Both the position numbers and the translations under genes were made by a program. From positions 594,001-658,000 of the forward strand of contig WPIO01000101.1 of NCBI GenBank assembly GCA_009760855.2: a stretch of 64,000 bases of DNA, written 5' to 3'. Below the pieces are notes generated by a model. The model was not told where the DNA came from, did not search any database, and was given only the letters and a program-made list of their open reading frames with translations. Source of the stretch: Cristatella mucedo (taxonomy: Eukaryota; Bryozoa; Phylactolaemata; Cristatellidae). This document shows positions 24,367-44,600 of the stretch, piece after piece. How positions within the stretch are numbered: position 1 is the stretch's first letter; each line of letters opens with the position of its first letter.

Positions 24367-25276
24367 GCTCTTCGGTGGCGGTGCTGGCGGCTGCTGCGTT
24401 CGTCGGCTCGCTCGCTGGCTTCCGGTCACGCAACGACGCGTCCACTCCTCGCGTGCGAATGGCACCAAGCCGACACTCCCGAACGCTGCCTAAGGGGAGC
24501 CAAATGAGAGCGAGACGCCGGAGGCGGCAGATGAAGGCTCGCTCGGCATATAAAGGCTCGCTCGCGCTGCACACACGAAACGACTGCCATGCGCTTCCGG
24601 TGACGATCTGACGGCTGCGAAGCGCGAGAAGGCGAACTCGATCTGCACCGCCCTCACCGACACTCGCCATCGCACGAATGGCTCTCAGGAAACGCCGGCC
24701 GCAGCAACGGCGGCCGAGCGCGTTCTTTCTTTCGCGGACAGAGCGCCCCCTACTCGTGGGGGCGATGGGGGACAACCTAGACGCCCGCGGGCCCCGCTAC
24801 GCGCCCTTCGGATGCGACGCGATGTCGCGGAACGCCGCCTGCACGGAAATGTGGCGCGCGCGCGCACACCCGTCGGTGCGCGAGATCACGAGCCAACGAG
24901 AAAAAACGCCAACGATGACTCGAAAGGCGCCGAACACTGCGAAGGGGATCGCTCGACGCGTACCGCTTACCTCTTCTTCAAGGTTTACTGGCTTTTCATT
25001 AAGACGCGTCCGTTCTGCTCAACAGGCTACCGCTATTGCCTTCGTCGGATAGAGGGAAGAGGCATGGCAGCGGGAGCAGCAGAGGGGCAAGGTAGTCAAT
25101 TATGGTCGGCGGAAAGATAACCGTGCTACAAATGGCGGCAGGAAGCCACTGCGCAGCCGCATAACACCCGGATTTCGACCGTAACCATCCGCCAGCGTAG
25201 GCGCTAGCTCGTTGTGGCCGGCCTCGCAGGCGCGCGTCGCTTTGTGCTTCCTGCTTGCTCGCGAAGATGAGCGAGC
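24367..25276. promoter_or_regulatory. GC-rich bidirectional promoter region of PPM1 and SELENON
   Basis: The two start codons face away from each other across 910 bp of GC/CpG-rich DNA. A TATAAA occurs on the plus strand at 24549-24554 but too far from either ATG to assign. Shared promoter use is inferred from geometry alone. Confidence 0.5.

Positions 25277-25284
<8 letters not shown>
25267..25284 (+). other. Short upstream ORF overlapping the SELENON start
   Basis: ATG at 25267 opens a five-codon frame (Met-Ser-Glu-His-Val) that ends in TGA across the SELENON start codon, in another frame. If the 5' UTR includes it, it would reduce initiation at 25277. Confidence 0.4.
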
Positions 25285-33889
<8,605 letters not shown>

Positions 33890-34194
33890 ATTACTCTTGT
33901 CCAAGAGGGCGGCGAATCCCACGCGCACACAAAAGCAGAGCGAATGAAGAGGCTGCAGGCCCCCTCCTGCTCGACTAACGGCGATCGCGAAACGAGTGGC
34001 CACGAAAATGAAAGGACGACCTATTGTTGTTATTAATCGTAGCACGAGAAATGCGGACCGCTGTACTTTGTGCGCCTCTTTTCTGTATGAACGCTTTGCT
34101 TTTTCACTCAACTCTTAACTAGCCCATTCACGGGGTCGCCTTTGCTCACCTTCGTAGCTGGATGCCAGCCTGTCACTCACTTGGCTGGTCGCCT

Positions 34195-34263
34195 GGCGCC
34201 TTAATGAAAAGCAGCTGCCAACGCGCTGCGCAGCGCAGCTGCTGCTTGGAACGTGCTGGCGCC
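34195..34263 (+). promoter_or_regulatory. SECIS element candidate in the SELENON 3' UTR
   Basis: The core has ATGA at 34204-34207, a 12-nt 5' helix strand, AA at 34220-34221, an apical palindrome gcgctgcgcagcgc, a pairing 3' strand (aagcagc with gctgctt) and GGA at 34248-34250. A basal helix can form between ggcgcc 34195-34200 and ggcgcc 34258-34263. Order and spacing fit a eukaryotic SECIS with an extra apical stem (form 2). It starts about 305 nt after the stop. Confidence 0.75.
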
Positions 34264-35350
34264 TGTGCGGCCGCCTCGACTAATATCAACCGGCTGTGGC
34301 ACCCACCGCAGGGGTAAGCACTAGCGATCCCCGTAGGGCCTCGTTTATATTTGTACCTTCGGTCTTGCGTTTTTTGAATTTCTTTTCACTTTTTAAAAAG
34401 TAATCAAACTCTGGTCACACCTTGCTGGCTGCTGGTTGATGCTACTCGGCTCACGACTCACGTCTCCCGCTCGGCCTTCGACGCGGCCACTGCTGCTGCT
34501 GCTGCAAGGGGCCGCTGTCGCAGCTTAAGGGTACGGGGGTGGGCAAACATTCAGTTGCATGCACAACGTTCGACCACCGCCAGATTTTGTCTTCACAGCG
34601 GCACTGCGCATCAGAACTCTCCTTTATGCTACCCAGCCAAGATAGCTGCTAAAAATCAGGGGCCGGTAGTCCTGCTTGTTTGTCGAGGTGACTTGGTCCC
34701 TCTCTCGGTCGGCCTGAGGTAGGCAGGATATGGTAACACTGGCAATATTGGCAGGTTATCTCGGCACGTCAGGGTGAACGACCAGCAGGTCATGGCCGAA
34801 CAATCGGGTAAAAGCCACCACGTGTTTGCTCACGAGTAGCAAGCAGGCAGGTAGTGCTGCTCGACAAGTAATTCATGGTGTAAGCAAACGGCAGGACCCT
34901 TAATCAAATACAGCCAAGGTGAAGACCGAAGCAGCAGGTACAGTCGCAATAAGCGTGGCCAAAAAGAAAACAGGCAAGCGAACAAGTGAATAGCAAAAAT
35001 AAGATAACGATCAAAACTCAACTGAATACTGAACAGTGGTCGTCCAGTCAGCGACCGGATGCAGTGCACCGGGGTGGAGGCACATTGCAGACGTGAGACG
35101 ATGCCGTCTCGAACGGCTGGAGCAGACGAAGTGCCTGCCACAGGACACAACGGCTACCGAATGACTGACCGCCCATGTGGCAGCTCGCAAGCAAGATCGT
35201 GTGACGATAATCGTACACACTTTGCACGAGTAACGTGTGAATAACAGACAGAAGATCAGGGTCACGCCGGGAAGCACAGCTTATCATGATCGCTACTGCT
35301 GCAGCTGCTGGCAACTGCAGAAGGAGGCAACAGCCGGATGTCAGACTGGT
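34264..35350. other. Convergent intergenic region SELENON/TDRD9
   Basis: About 1.1 kb holding the 3' ends of both genes. I see no canonical plus-strand AATAAA close to the SECIS, so the SELENON poly(A) site is not placed. Confidence 0.5.
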
Positions 35351-35358
35351 TTACACTC

Positions 35359-35364
35359 TTTATT
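35359..35364 (-). terminator. Poly(A) signal AATAAA, minus strand
   Basis: AATAAA about 127 nt after the stop codon of the zinc-finger terminal exon (35491-35493). It marks a minus-strand transcript end. Confidence 0.65.
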
Positions 35365-35490
35365 TGGCCCAGTCCGTGTCCTGCCCGTTTCCATCTGCCT
35401 GGACCACCATCAGCAAGAATTTCTCTCTTTCCTTCTGTCGTGTGGTGCAGTCAGTGCCCATCGACCAGAGGCAGCATCAGCAGTGGCCAA

Positions 35491-35611
35491 TCAGTACAGC
35501 AGGACTTCTTCCTCCTTGTGTGTCCGAGTGCTCAAATGGGCACTCAGCTCTTTTGTGCTTCGGCACACCTTGTTGCACAGTTCACACAGTATGTCCTCTC
35601 GTTCGGAGCTC
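35491..35611 (-). CDS. TDRD9: Zinc-finger terminal exon, probably of TDRD9
   Basis: Acceptor ttcgacattgcag, first base completing an Arg codon with exon 20; stop TGA at 35493-35491. It encodes CELCNKVCRSTKELSAHLS followed by TRTH, a C-x2-C-x12-H-x5-H finger, then KEEEVLLY. A poly(A) signal follows. It could instead end an unrelated minus-strand gene, but I see no other candidate upstream exons. Confidence 0.6.
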
Positions 35612-38600
35612 CTGCAATGTCGAAAACAGGTTTTCGGGAAAATGCAACCTGGTTTTCGGTTCGGCAGAGTGCAGATGGGTTTTCAGGTGACTGAGAACAG
35701 ATGTAAGGGAGAGTGCAAACTTGGCGTGCCAGGCATGCATCGGCCACGGCACGGGTGTTTGACAGAAGGGGAAGATGCTTCAGCACCAGCAGTGGGAGGT
35801 AGCATGGCACAGATGGGAACACGACACTGATGTAAATGACAAAGCGTACTACATGTCAAAGCGGTGCAGCAACGACTAGGATTGCCGGAATGTTGGTTGT
35901 CGTGATCGCTACGACTTGACTGCCAATAGGACCATCCCTGGCAACGTAACAAAGCAAGCCTGCATAAGGAGATGGGACCTCCTATTCTAGGTAATGCAAC
36001 TCAGAAGTTCCATGGCACCTGGAGTGCAACCGGGAAGTTGCACGTGAATACCCGGGAATGCACTTAAATGAGACAACGGAAGCCCGGTAACCGGCTCCGG
36101 GTGGCAGCTGCCTGCTTCTGGCCTCTGGTAGCTTGTCCTTCAAGGTGTTGCTGCAGAGGAGAGACACCGGCTGCTTTAATGGGACTACTGAGGGCTGCTC
36201 TAGTGGTCAGCAGACTGGACACTGAGGCTTGGCTTCCACCGGGGGCTGCCAATATTCTTCAGGGAGGAGATGCGTGCATCAATTTTATTTTCGATGAGGT
36301 CGAACGCGGCACTTATTGGCGGCACACTAACGAAGGCAGGAGCTCCTAGATATGCCAAAATGGGCTGGTTCTTTTGAAAGGAGAGAGGGGCTACCTTCAA
36401 GTGGCATGCCGTCGAAGGTATGCCAGCATGACGAGGCATTTCTTTGCAGTAAGGTTACCAAGTTTTGTTTTACGAGGTGGTAAATCAGCCTGCCGTGGCA
36501 GCATCATGCCCTCGTGAGTGGCTATAGGCTTTCGAGGTTTGGAAGAGAAGGCGGCTTATTTCTAAATGGATTTCATTCAACAGGCTTTTGGATAGGAGCT
36601 TCGGGCTTTCCTGAAACTTGGTAAACCATTTCCTTATCGTGGGGGCAAACGGGCCCTTACACGTGACCTGCCACATTTTTTCTTTTATTGCGATGCAACC
36701 ACATTTTATTGGGAGAGGCTAACAAGGCAGCCTGCCTTCGATACAGCTGCAGGATCAGCCTTAGCCACGGGGTACAGATGGAGCGGTGAAAGAGTGGAAG
36801 AAGTGTGAGTGGAAGAGTGAGGATCATCGCGCTGTGCATAAGAGCAAAAAAGACATTCAAATGGGCACCACTTTAATTCAGCTCTGAATGGAGAGCAAGC
36901 CGTTCTAGAACAATCCAGGTAAGGACTTGCTAGAATATTAACCTTTTACGATCAGCTATGTAAACTGCTAAGCAGGCTAAGTCTAATAATAATGGGAGTA
37001 TACAACAAATTCGTATAGCTACCCAAGACAACTGAATCTAGTTATATGTCTTTAACATATGCTAGAAAGAAAACATGCCGATTGGTTAATGATAACATGC
37101 ACACTGTCTGCACGAATAAGCACACACGGGACATTTCACACAGGCACAGGATATGCTGTGAGAAACGGGGTTTTGGCTTCTTTTTATGTCTTTAAGTCAG
37201 GCAAAGTCGTGACGTCAGTCGGTAGCGAGTACCAGGCTTTGGGAGCACAAATACTGAAGACACGGTCTCCCAAGGAACCCGATTGGAACCACAGCTCAAC
37301 GACTTGAGCCAGAGTAAGTAGTATTAGGATAGCCCATTTAAGAAGTATATCCGATAGGTAGGTGGGAGAAAGGAGGGACCTAAAGGTGAGTGACAGAACC
37401 TTATGCTAAGTCCATATGCTACCTGATGGAGAGCCACTGCAGGTCGGTGAGAAGTGACATAATGTGGCAGCAGTGACTTCACGATCGACGAGCCTAACTA
37501 ACTGCATAGACAAGCATAATTTTGCACCACCTCCAAGCGGCTTATTGCACAGACGGGGGGGGGGGCTACAAGTAGTGAGTTATTGAAGTTAAGAGGGAAT
37601 ATCAGAAATGCATGAACAGCTTGGCTGTGATATCTTTACCTGAATAGGCCTGAATTTTTGCAACGGCACATAGCCGAAAGTAGGCAGACTTGATTGTGGC
37701 AATGGTGTGGTCCTGTTCCATAGTCATAGGTGACTATGGAACAAGTCACCCAGACTGTGTTTTGAGAATCCAGCAGAACTAGCAGACAGACAGGCTATAC
37801 GAGTCATCATTCTTGAGATATTAACTCACACCAGAGCCGACTCAGTAAAAGTAAAGGTCGGTGTATTCAAAACCCTCATTTATCAGGGAGAGGGCAGAAG
37901 AGCCCAGGCCCAGCTTGCAGTGGCAACGAGGATTACCTGCTTCAGGTCTTTAACTCACAACCTGGATAGGATTACCTGCTTCAGGTCTTTAACTCACAAC
38001 CTGGATCACACTTTATCACTGGGCTAAGACCTGGTTCTTAAAAAAAAAGCTGCAAAACCTCATCATCATACGTTCACAAATACAACTTTCCATCGACCAC
38101 CACATTGTTGCCTCAATTTGTGGAGAGTACCGTGAGCTAGTCAATTACATAATTACCTTTTCAATAGCAGAGCTAAAAATCACAATCTGTATGCCACTGT
38201 AAGGTAACGTCTTCGCCACCCCACTACCCGCGGCTGCTAGAGGCAGGTGCATCGCCGTGTCGGGCCCACCTACCGGAACCCGGTGCCGGCGGCCTTTGTT
38301 GTAGCGCCGCACCTCATCCTGCAGGCTGGGCAGAGATGCCCCTCATGCGATGGCCAGCATGGAGGGATATTTCTCCATCTGTTGCCTCAGGGCGGACCTT
38401 ATATGTGAAGAGACAGCCCGTGGGGGGGGGGGGGTAAGTGAGAGCAGCAGTGGCCGACATTGCGAGGGGGAAACTGAGCGAAGGCCGAAAAGATAAGGCC
38501 GTGCATCGTGCTGTGCTTGATTCTTGGTAACGTCTAGGTTTTTGTGCATTTCGAAGCAGTGTCAAACTTCATCTACAAGGCCTCTGGCACACATCCCCTT

Positions 38601-41600
38601 TGATTGCTTCCATTAGAATGGGTGACTTTTTGGAAGGAAGCACTCATCTTTCGGCTTGTTAAGCTGCCAGGTCAGAAAAATAGGCCACGCTCTAAAAGCT
38701 TCAGGTGTTTTCCGATTATGCCCAGTCAAAGACAAAGTGTGGCCCGTGAAACTTAAGGCTACGGGCATGCAGTGCTCAGAAACGCCAGCACATTGTAACA
38801 CCGGCCGAGACCGAATCGAAACGCTTGATTCACAGAGCAGTGTTTGCCAAAAAGATCTCGAACAAACATACACCTTCCCTTAACGACTGTCCTCGTCGGC
38901 CGATCGGTCACGCTTACCTACTACTGGCAGTGTTACAGTGCACCGGTTACAGTGTACCAGGTTACAGAATAGGGTAGAGCCAGCAGTATAGTTAGTCAAA
39001 GGTAAGCATTGCTTCAACGAGGTCAATGAGGGCGTTTGCCGGCACAGGCCTGTGCACAGTCATGCAACCAGCCCGTGGCACCTGCACGCGCAGGAGCTAC
39101 AACAACAAAGATAACGGAGCTTCACCTCCCCCCTCCCCTCGCCCGCCCCTGCTGGCAGAAGGCAGGAGATGAGGACGAGGACGAGGTTGGGGTTCTCTTA
39201 CCTATTCTCTGCTTTCTTCCACAGCCACTTGCTGTGCTCTCTCAGGTAGGCACGGTAGCGTGCCTCCTCCTCGACGGCTGCATCTGCTGCTGCCGCGGCG
39301 GCCTCGTCTTCGCTCCTGCCATTGCCCCTGCTGCTGCCAAGGTGGATGCCCTGGATTAGATTGAGCAGCTGCTCGCTGCCGCCGTCCGTGCTCAGCTCGG
39401 CATTAAGCTGCAGCAAATCGTCGGGGTTCACCATGTTCCATCGGTAAGCGTGCTCAAACGGGCGAGGCTCGACGCTCTCTCGCCTTTTCTCCAACAGTCT
39501 GCAACGGCCGTTCCCGGTCTCTGCAGCTAGCTGCTGCCGCCGAAGCAGCTCTGCTCGCATGCAGCATATTGGCTGAGGAGTGGCCAAGGGAAAAACTACG
39601 ACAAATATAAGCTTGGCAATCAGGCCGCCAAGACCTCCTCGGTGGAAAAAAGGTGGTGCAGTGACAGAAGGCCATGACAGCAGCAACACGAGCAGTATCA
39701 AGGGCAACCGACGTCAAGTGACAAGAATGAGATGTACATCTTTTAAGGGAGCTATTTTGCTATGTTTCACGGCCAATAGTAGGCAAGGCACAGATACCGC
39801 GTCGGGACTCGAGCAGCAGTGCAAATTATGGCCGGTGCACAAGCTGGCTTTGCACGATTCCACAAGACGAGCGTCCATCGACGTCCAGGCTTAAGAGGTT
39901 AGAGCTTCTACCAAGAAATCTTAACAAGCTGACTGCAAGCAGGTCAGAGCCACGTCCTACGGTAGCAGTGGGTGAGGAGGGAATGGGGCAGTGGAGTTCA
40001 CGGCAGCTTGCAAATCAGATCTCTCAAAGAGGTATGATTAACGACTACATGACCGAATGATTAATGATTGCACTGCAGCTACAAACCACACATTGGGGAG
40101 ATCCCCTATATTTGTTATCCAGATTTGCACGATCAACAATCTAATCCCTCTAGCAAACTTGGGTCAGTGACTTCTGTGAGCAAGTGCACAGTTGCTGCCA
40201 TGACCGATGATAGTCACCATCACTGACAATCGCTTGACATTGTGCAGGTGAGACTTCTTACGGCTACCTCAGTACAATGTGTTGAAAGACACATGTGCCC
40301 AAGGAGGCACAATCACACGAAATAGACTGCCTTGCTTGACATCTGTCTCAGCAGATAATATTGGGGTTATCCTATCAATTCCTACAAACCGCAATATGAC
40401 TATACAAGCCAGCCTCCGGAATGACTTTGTTTTGAATACAAATGAGGCTACGGTGAATGGTAAGACCTTGCTTAAATTTTCAAGTGAACGCCAGACAAAT
40501 TTGAAGTCCAAACAAAGCAAGTTTCGTAGAAGCATTTTGCTATAACTAAAAGCAAAACGCAATCAAAGTCACTAAGAATGGTGACTGGCTTTCTTAACAA
40601 GCTATCAGCTCATTTCACAATAACGGTAATGAACAATCGATAAATAAGCCCATCATGAAACTCGAGCTGCATCCAAGCCGAACCAGGCAAGCTGTAGGTG
40701 CGCATTAGCATGATAGTGAGCATCAGTATGACAGTATGATTAGCTGTACGACTAGCAATCATTAATCAGTACAACCACTGCAGCAAGTTTAAACAAAATT
40801 ACTCGAGAATTTTCTTCCTAGCATTATCTTGGATCTTCACAACCATGTCATCAGAAAGTGGTATGAAGCCGTCATCCGAGCCGAGAGCAACGTTGACAGC
40901 CAATCGCACAGCATTTATCTAAACGTAAAGGACAGGCAGGTTTCACTTTGCCATCCCGTGTTTCGAGATCACCTACACTGGCCCATTCACCCAAGCCTCG
41001 ATGATGCTAAGATCTGGAATAAGATACACGCGTCTGCATGCACGTGCATACACAGATGCACACTTGCTCGCATGCATGCACATACAAACAGACACAACAC
41101 ACACATGTGCAAAAATGCACGATTGACGACGTTTATGATGCATGCGAACACTGAGCATAGATGGCACAGGAGTGTTAGAAATTCCACATTGAAAAATGCA
41201 GCTGAGGAGGGAAATAACAGCATAAACCAGCCAATCTCAACTAGGATGAATGTTGGGTGATACAACAAAACAGCATCACTAGAAAATTCAGCTTATGGGA
41301 AAGGGAATGTGTGTGTGTGTGTGTGTGTGTGTGAGTGTGTAAGTTAAAGAGAGACAGAGTAAATCAGAGAAAAAGAAAAAGAGATAGTACAAAAAAAGGA
41401 GAGGTCAACGCTACGGTAAAACAAGGACTGATATGATAGGCACCTAGAGACTTAGTCATGGCAGCTGGCACTAAATGCAAAAAAAATTCAAGCTCCAGAA
41501 AGATAAACTAATACTGACTAAAACCTAGTCGGCCATAGACAAAAACAAACCTTAACAACGTCATCCAAATCAAATTTTGTGTCGAAAGTGATTTCCATGT

Positions 41601-44600
41601 CATGGTCAGGCAGTGCAGCACACTTGCTCTCAGCATCCAGACCGAGTCCACACAGTGCTCCAGTGTAGCGCTGCTTGTACGGGTCTGTCCTAAGGGGAGC
41701 AACGCACAAAGCGGTCATTCCTGTTTATTTAGAAAGACCTCATGACGATGGTGCTTCGAAATTACTTGCTACCAAAGTAAAATAAGCAAGGCTGCAAGCC
41801 ACCACCACTCAGTGGCAAACATTAAGCTGTCACATAAAGACAGATGCCCACATGCCAGTGACCAAACTATTGTCTATTGGCCGATCATATCACACCGACA
41901 CGGACCCATAAAAAGCTCGACTAAGTGCAACAGGTTGCCTTTAGTTTATGGCTTAGCATGCATCAATGGCAAGATACTGTGGCTGCTAATGTCCAAAGCA
42001 AACCGATGTGACAAGCATTGTGCCCTGTTGACCCGACAAAATAGCCACTGACAAAATAGCCTGCACAAAAAACAGCTCTAGACATAATAGCCCCGACAAA
42101 AAAGCCCGAGAAAGCTGATAGTTTTGAGATAAAAACTTACTAACAAAGACCCATAATACAAAAATAGAGTTTGGGTTCGGGATTTAGGGTTCAGGGTTTA
42201 CCCTTCATTGAATAACAACTCTTTTCCTTTCCTTGATTCAACGTTCTCCATATTGACTGATCGATATGGAAAGGAAGGATTAAAAGAATATGGCAGGAAA
42301 CATACACAAAAAAATAAGAAAACATGGATCGTGAGTAAATTAATCTTGCATTATTTGTAATTTTGTAAAACAAAAATATTTCAATATATTTTCATTTTAA
42401 ACATTTTCAATAAAATGTATTTCAAATTTGATTTTCATAATCGTAATCGAATTTGTTCGATGTTATAAGCTAATCAAAATATAAAATATTTCTAAACATA
42501 TTCTTTTAATTTGTTGCGACTATTTGGTCCTGGGCTGTTTTGTATGCAGGCTATTTTGTCAGCGGATACCTTGTCAGGCGATAAAATCGTAATTCTAAAC
42601 TAGGTAATCTGAGGTGGAAGGAAGTACCTTAGCTTGCGTCAAACCAGCTATGTGAAACAATTTTCTAGCTGAAAGACTAATAGCACAAAATCGACAGAGT
42701 CATACTCAAATATTGTTACAAGTTTGACCAAAATGGTTAAGATCAAAATAGCCAAAACAACCAGGTTAGTGTGCTGATCAAATGCACTGTAGTGTCCTGA
42801 GTAGAAACTAGATATTGACCTGACACCTGGATCTACCAACCAAGTGATAGACGCCTCCAACATACAGGCACCTGAAAGGGTGCCGGTGTAACATGGGTTC
42901 TCTACCTTCTGACCATATTTGCCAACACGAGGATAAGCAAACACTCTTGCCTAGCACTTGTAGCACCTATGAACTACGTCCTACCAGTCCAGTCAATACT
43001 TGGACTTGCAAGCTAGAGACTCAAGAGATGGCAATCGTTTCTGTGAGCGCGGTTAAGTGTACATTAATGCATGAGTGTGCATGTGTGTGTACATTCGTAC
43101 ATACGTATTTGTGGTGTGTGCAAATGTTTGTTTGGAAAGGTGGATGGTGGAGACAGTGAGTGAGAAAGACGGGAAGAAGAAATTGAACTTTTTCAACAGC
43201 AAATATATGCTTATGGTCTACCAACGCAAGGGATAAGGCTTACAAGAACAGCAAAAAGTTATCCCCCATAACAAACTACCAACAGGGAATCACAACAGAA
43301 CATCGACATGTCAACTGACATTGTTTGCCAGACCGTACCTACCAATGTTTGCCAGACCCTACCTACCAACTCCTACATGAATAGATCAAGAAATACAGGT
43401 AATTATGCCCTTATAACAGTACTGTAATATAGTTTTCAAATTGTTCAGGTCCAGTCTGTAAGAACCATGGCCTGATATAACAGTGACACTCATACAATTG
43501 TCTTAAAAAATAATACATTTGTATAGCATGCTTAGAGAACTTAATCTCTTTCTAGGCAATTTACATATGCCTTAGGCTAAAGCATTCCGAAACTGTTCAA
43601 ATAAGTAAGCTATTTACAAAAAGGCACACTGATTAGACTAGCAGTTTTCGACTAACAAGTCATTCCAAACATCGCCCATTGCAATCACCAACTAGGACTC
43701 CAACGCCTACCACTGCAAGTAAACGCCTAAGAGAGTGAATAAAAAATGTCTCTTTCACAAGCATATGCAGTTACGACGTACATAGTCAACAAAACGGCTA
43801 CAAAGGTCACCTAGCGGTGAAAGTATCATGAAATCAAGTAACTAAAACTCTGGTCTAGCAGCACGAGTTCAAAGGCTGTGCTTGCAAACACGGGACACAC
43901 CTTAGCTCTACAGATGGTGCAAACAGAATTGCCAACAGCGCAGGAAGACCGTGTATGTTCGGCATGAGGGTGGTGTTGCGAGCTTGCATGAGGGTGCCAG
44001 ATGGGTTAATTGTGACGGTTGCAGCCACCATGAGGCGTTCATGCCGATCCTGCGGCTCACTGTTGAGCGCCACTGAGTTGACACTCTCCCGGTCGACAGC
44101 CACGCTTCTAGAAACGATCAATTAATTATACGGAGCATCAGGGTAGATGCTAATGCACATGCAGGTAGCAGCAAATGGTGCAACTAGTCGCAAAAGTGAG
44201 CAAGAGCGCAAGAAACACACCAATTCCTGGACAGCTCCAAGGTAAAGTGTGACTACACTACTGACTGCAAAATAGAAAATCAAGCCAAATAAGAAACAAC
44301 GCTAATCGCTGATAGCACTGGAGGCTCGGAGCTGCATGTACCAAGCACTAACGACGAAACTGCTGAAACTCGGGTCGAGCTGAGTCGCTCAATGTGAGCA
44401 CGAGCAAGAAAGTTGGGCTCCAGCGGCCTGTCAGAAGCTTTCGTGACCTCCTAGGTTGCATTCGGTTTCTGTCATTCATCGTATTTGGAAGCATTGTCAC
44501 ACTACTGCACACTGATATGCATCGGGCAACCAAGGATAGTACGTGAGAGGCAGGCTCATTATGGCAGTCGGCCCAGGTACTTCTTCAGAAGCAGCATCGA

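Larger units (their letters stand above)
35620..39190. other. TDRD9 last intron
   Basis: 3.6 kb with a minus LINE fragment at 36960-37790, a degraded SINE with a 39-bp tandem duplication, and a GC-rich patch at 38200-38330 that may hold a small cassette exon. Confidence 0.5.

Noticed and set aside
23498-24775. A 425-codon minus-strand open frame overlapping PPM1
   Set aside because: It is the alternative frame of the GC-rich PPM1 exon. The other frame carries every PP2C motif.
34008-34080. Another ATGA in the SELENON 3' UTR as SECIS core
   Set aside because: I could not pair a 3' arm with the downstream sequence; the 34195-34263 hairpin fits far better.
35237-35830. A 197-codon plus-strand frame at the TDRD9 3' end
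   Set aside because: It has no recognisable domain and lies antisense to the zinc-finger exon and its UTR.
42170-42200. Telomere-like TTAGGG/GGTTTA motifs
   Set aside because: Only one or two degenerate units inside the MITE-like core, not an array.
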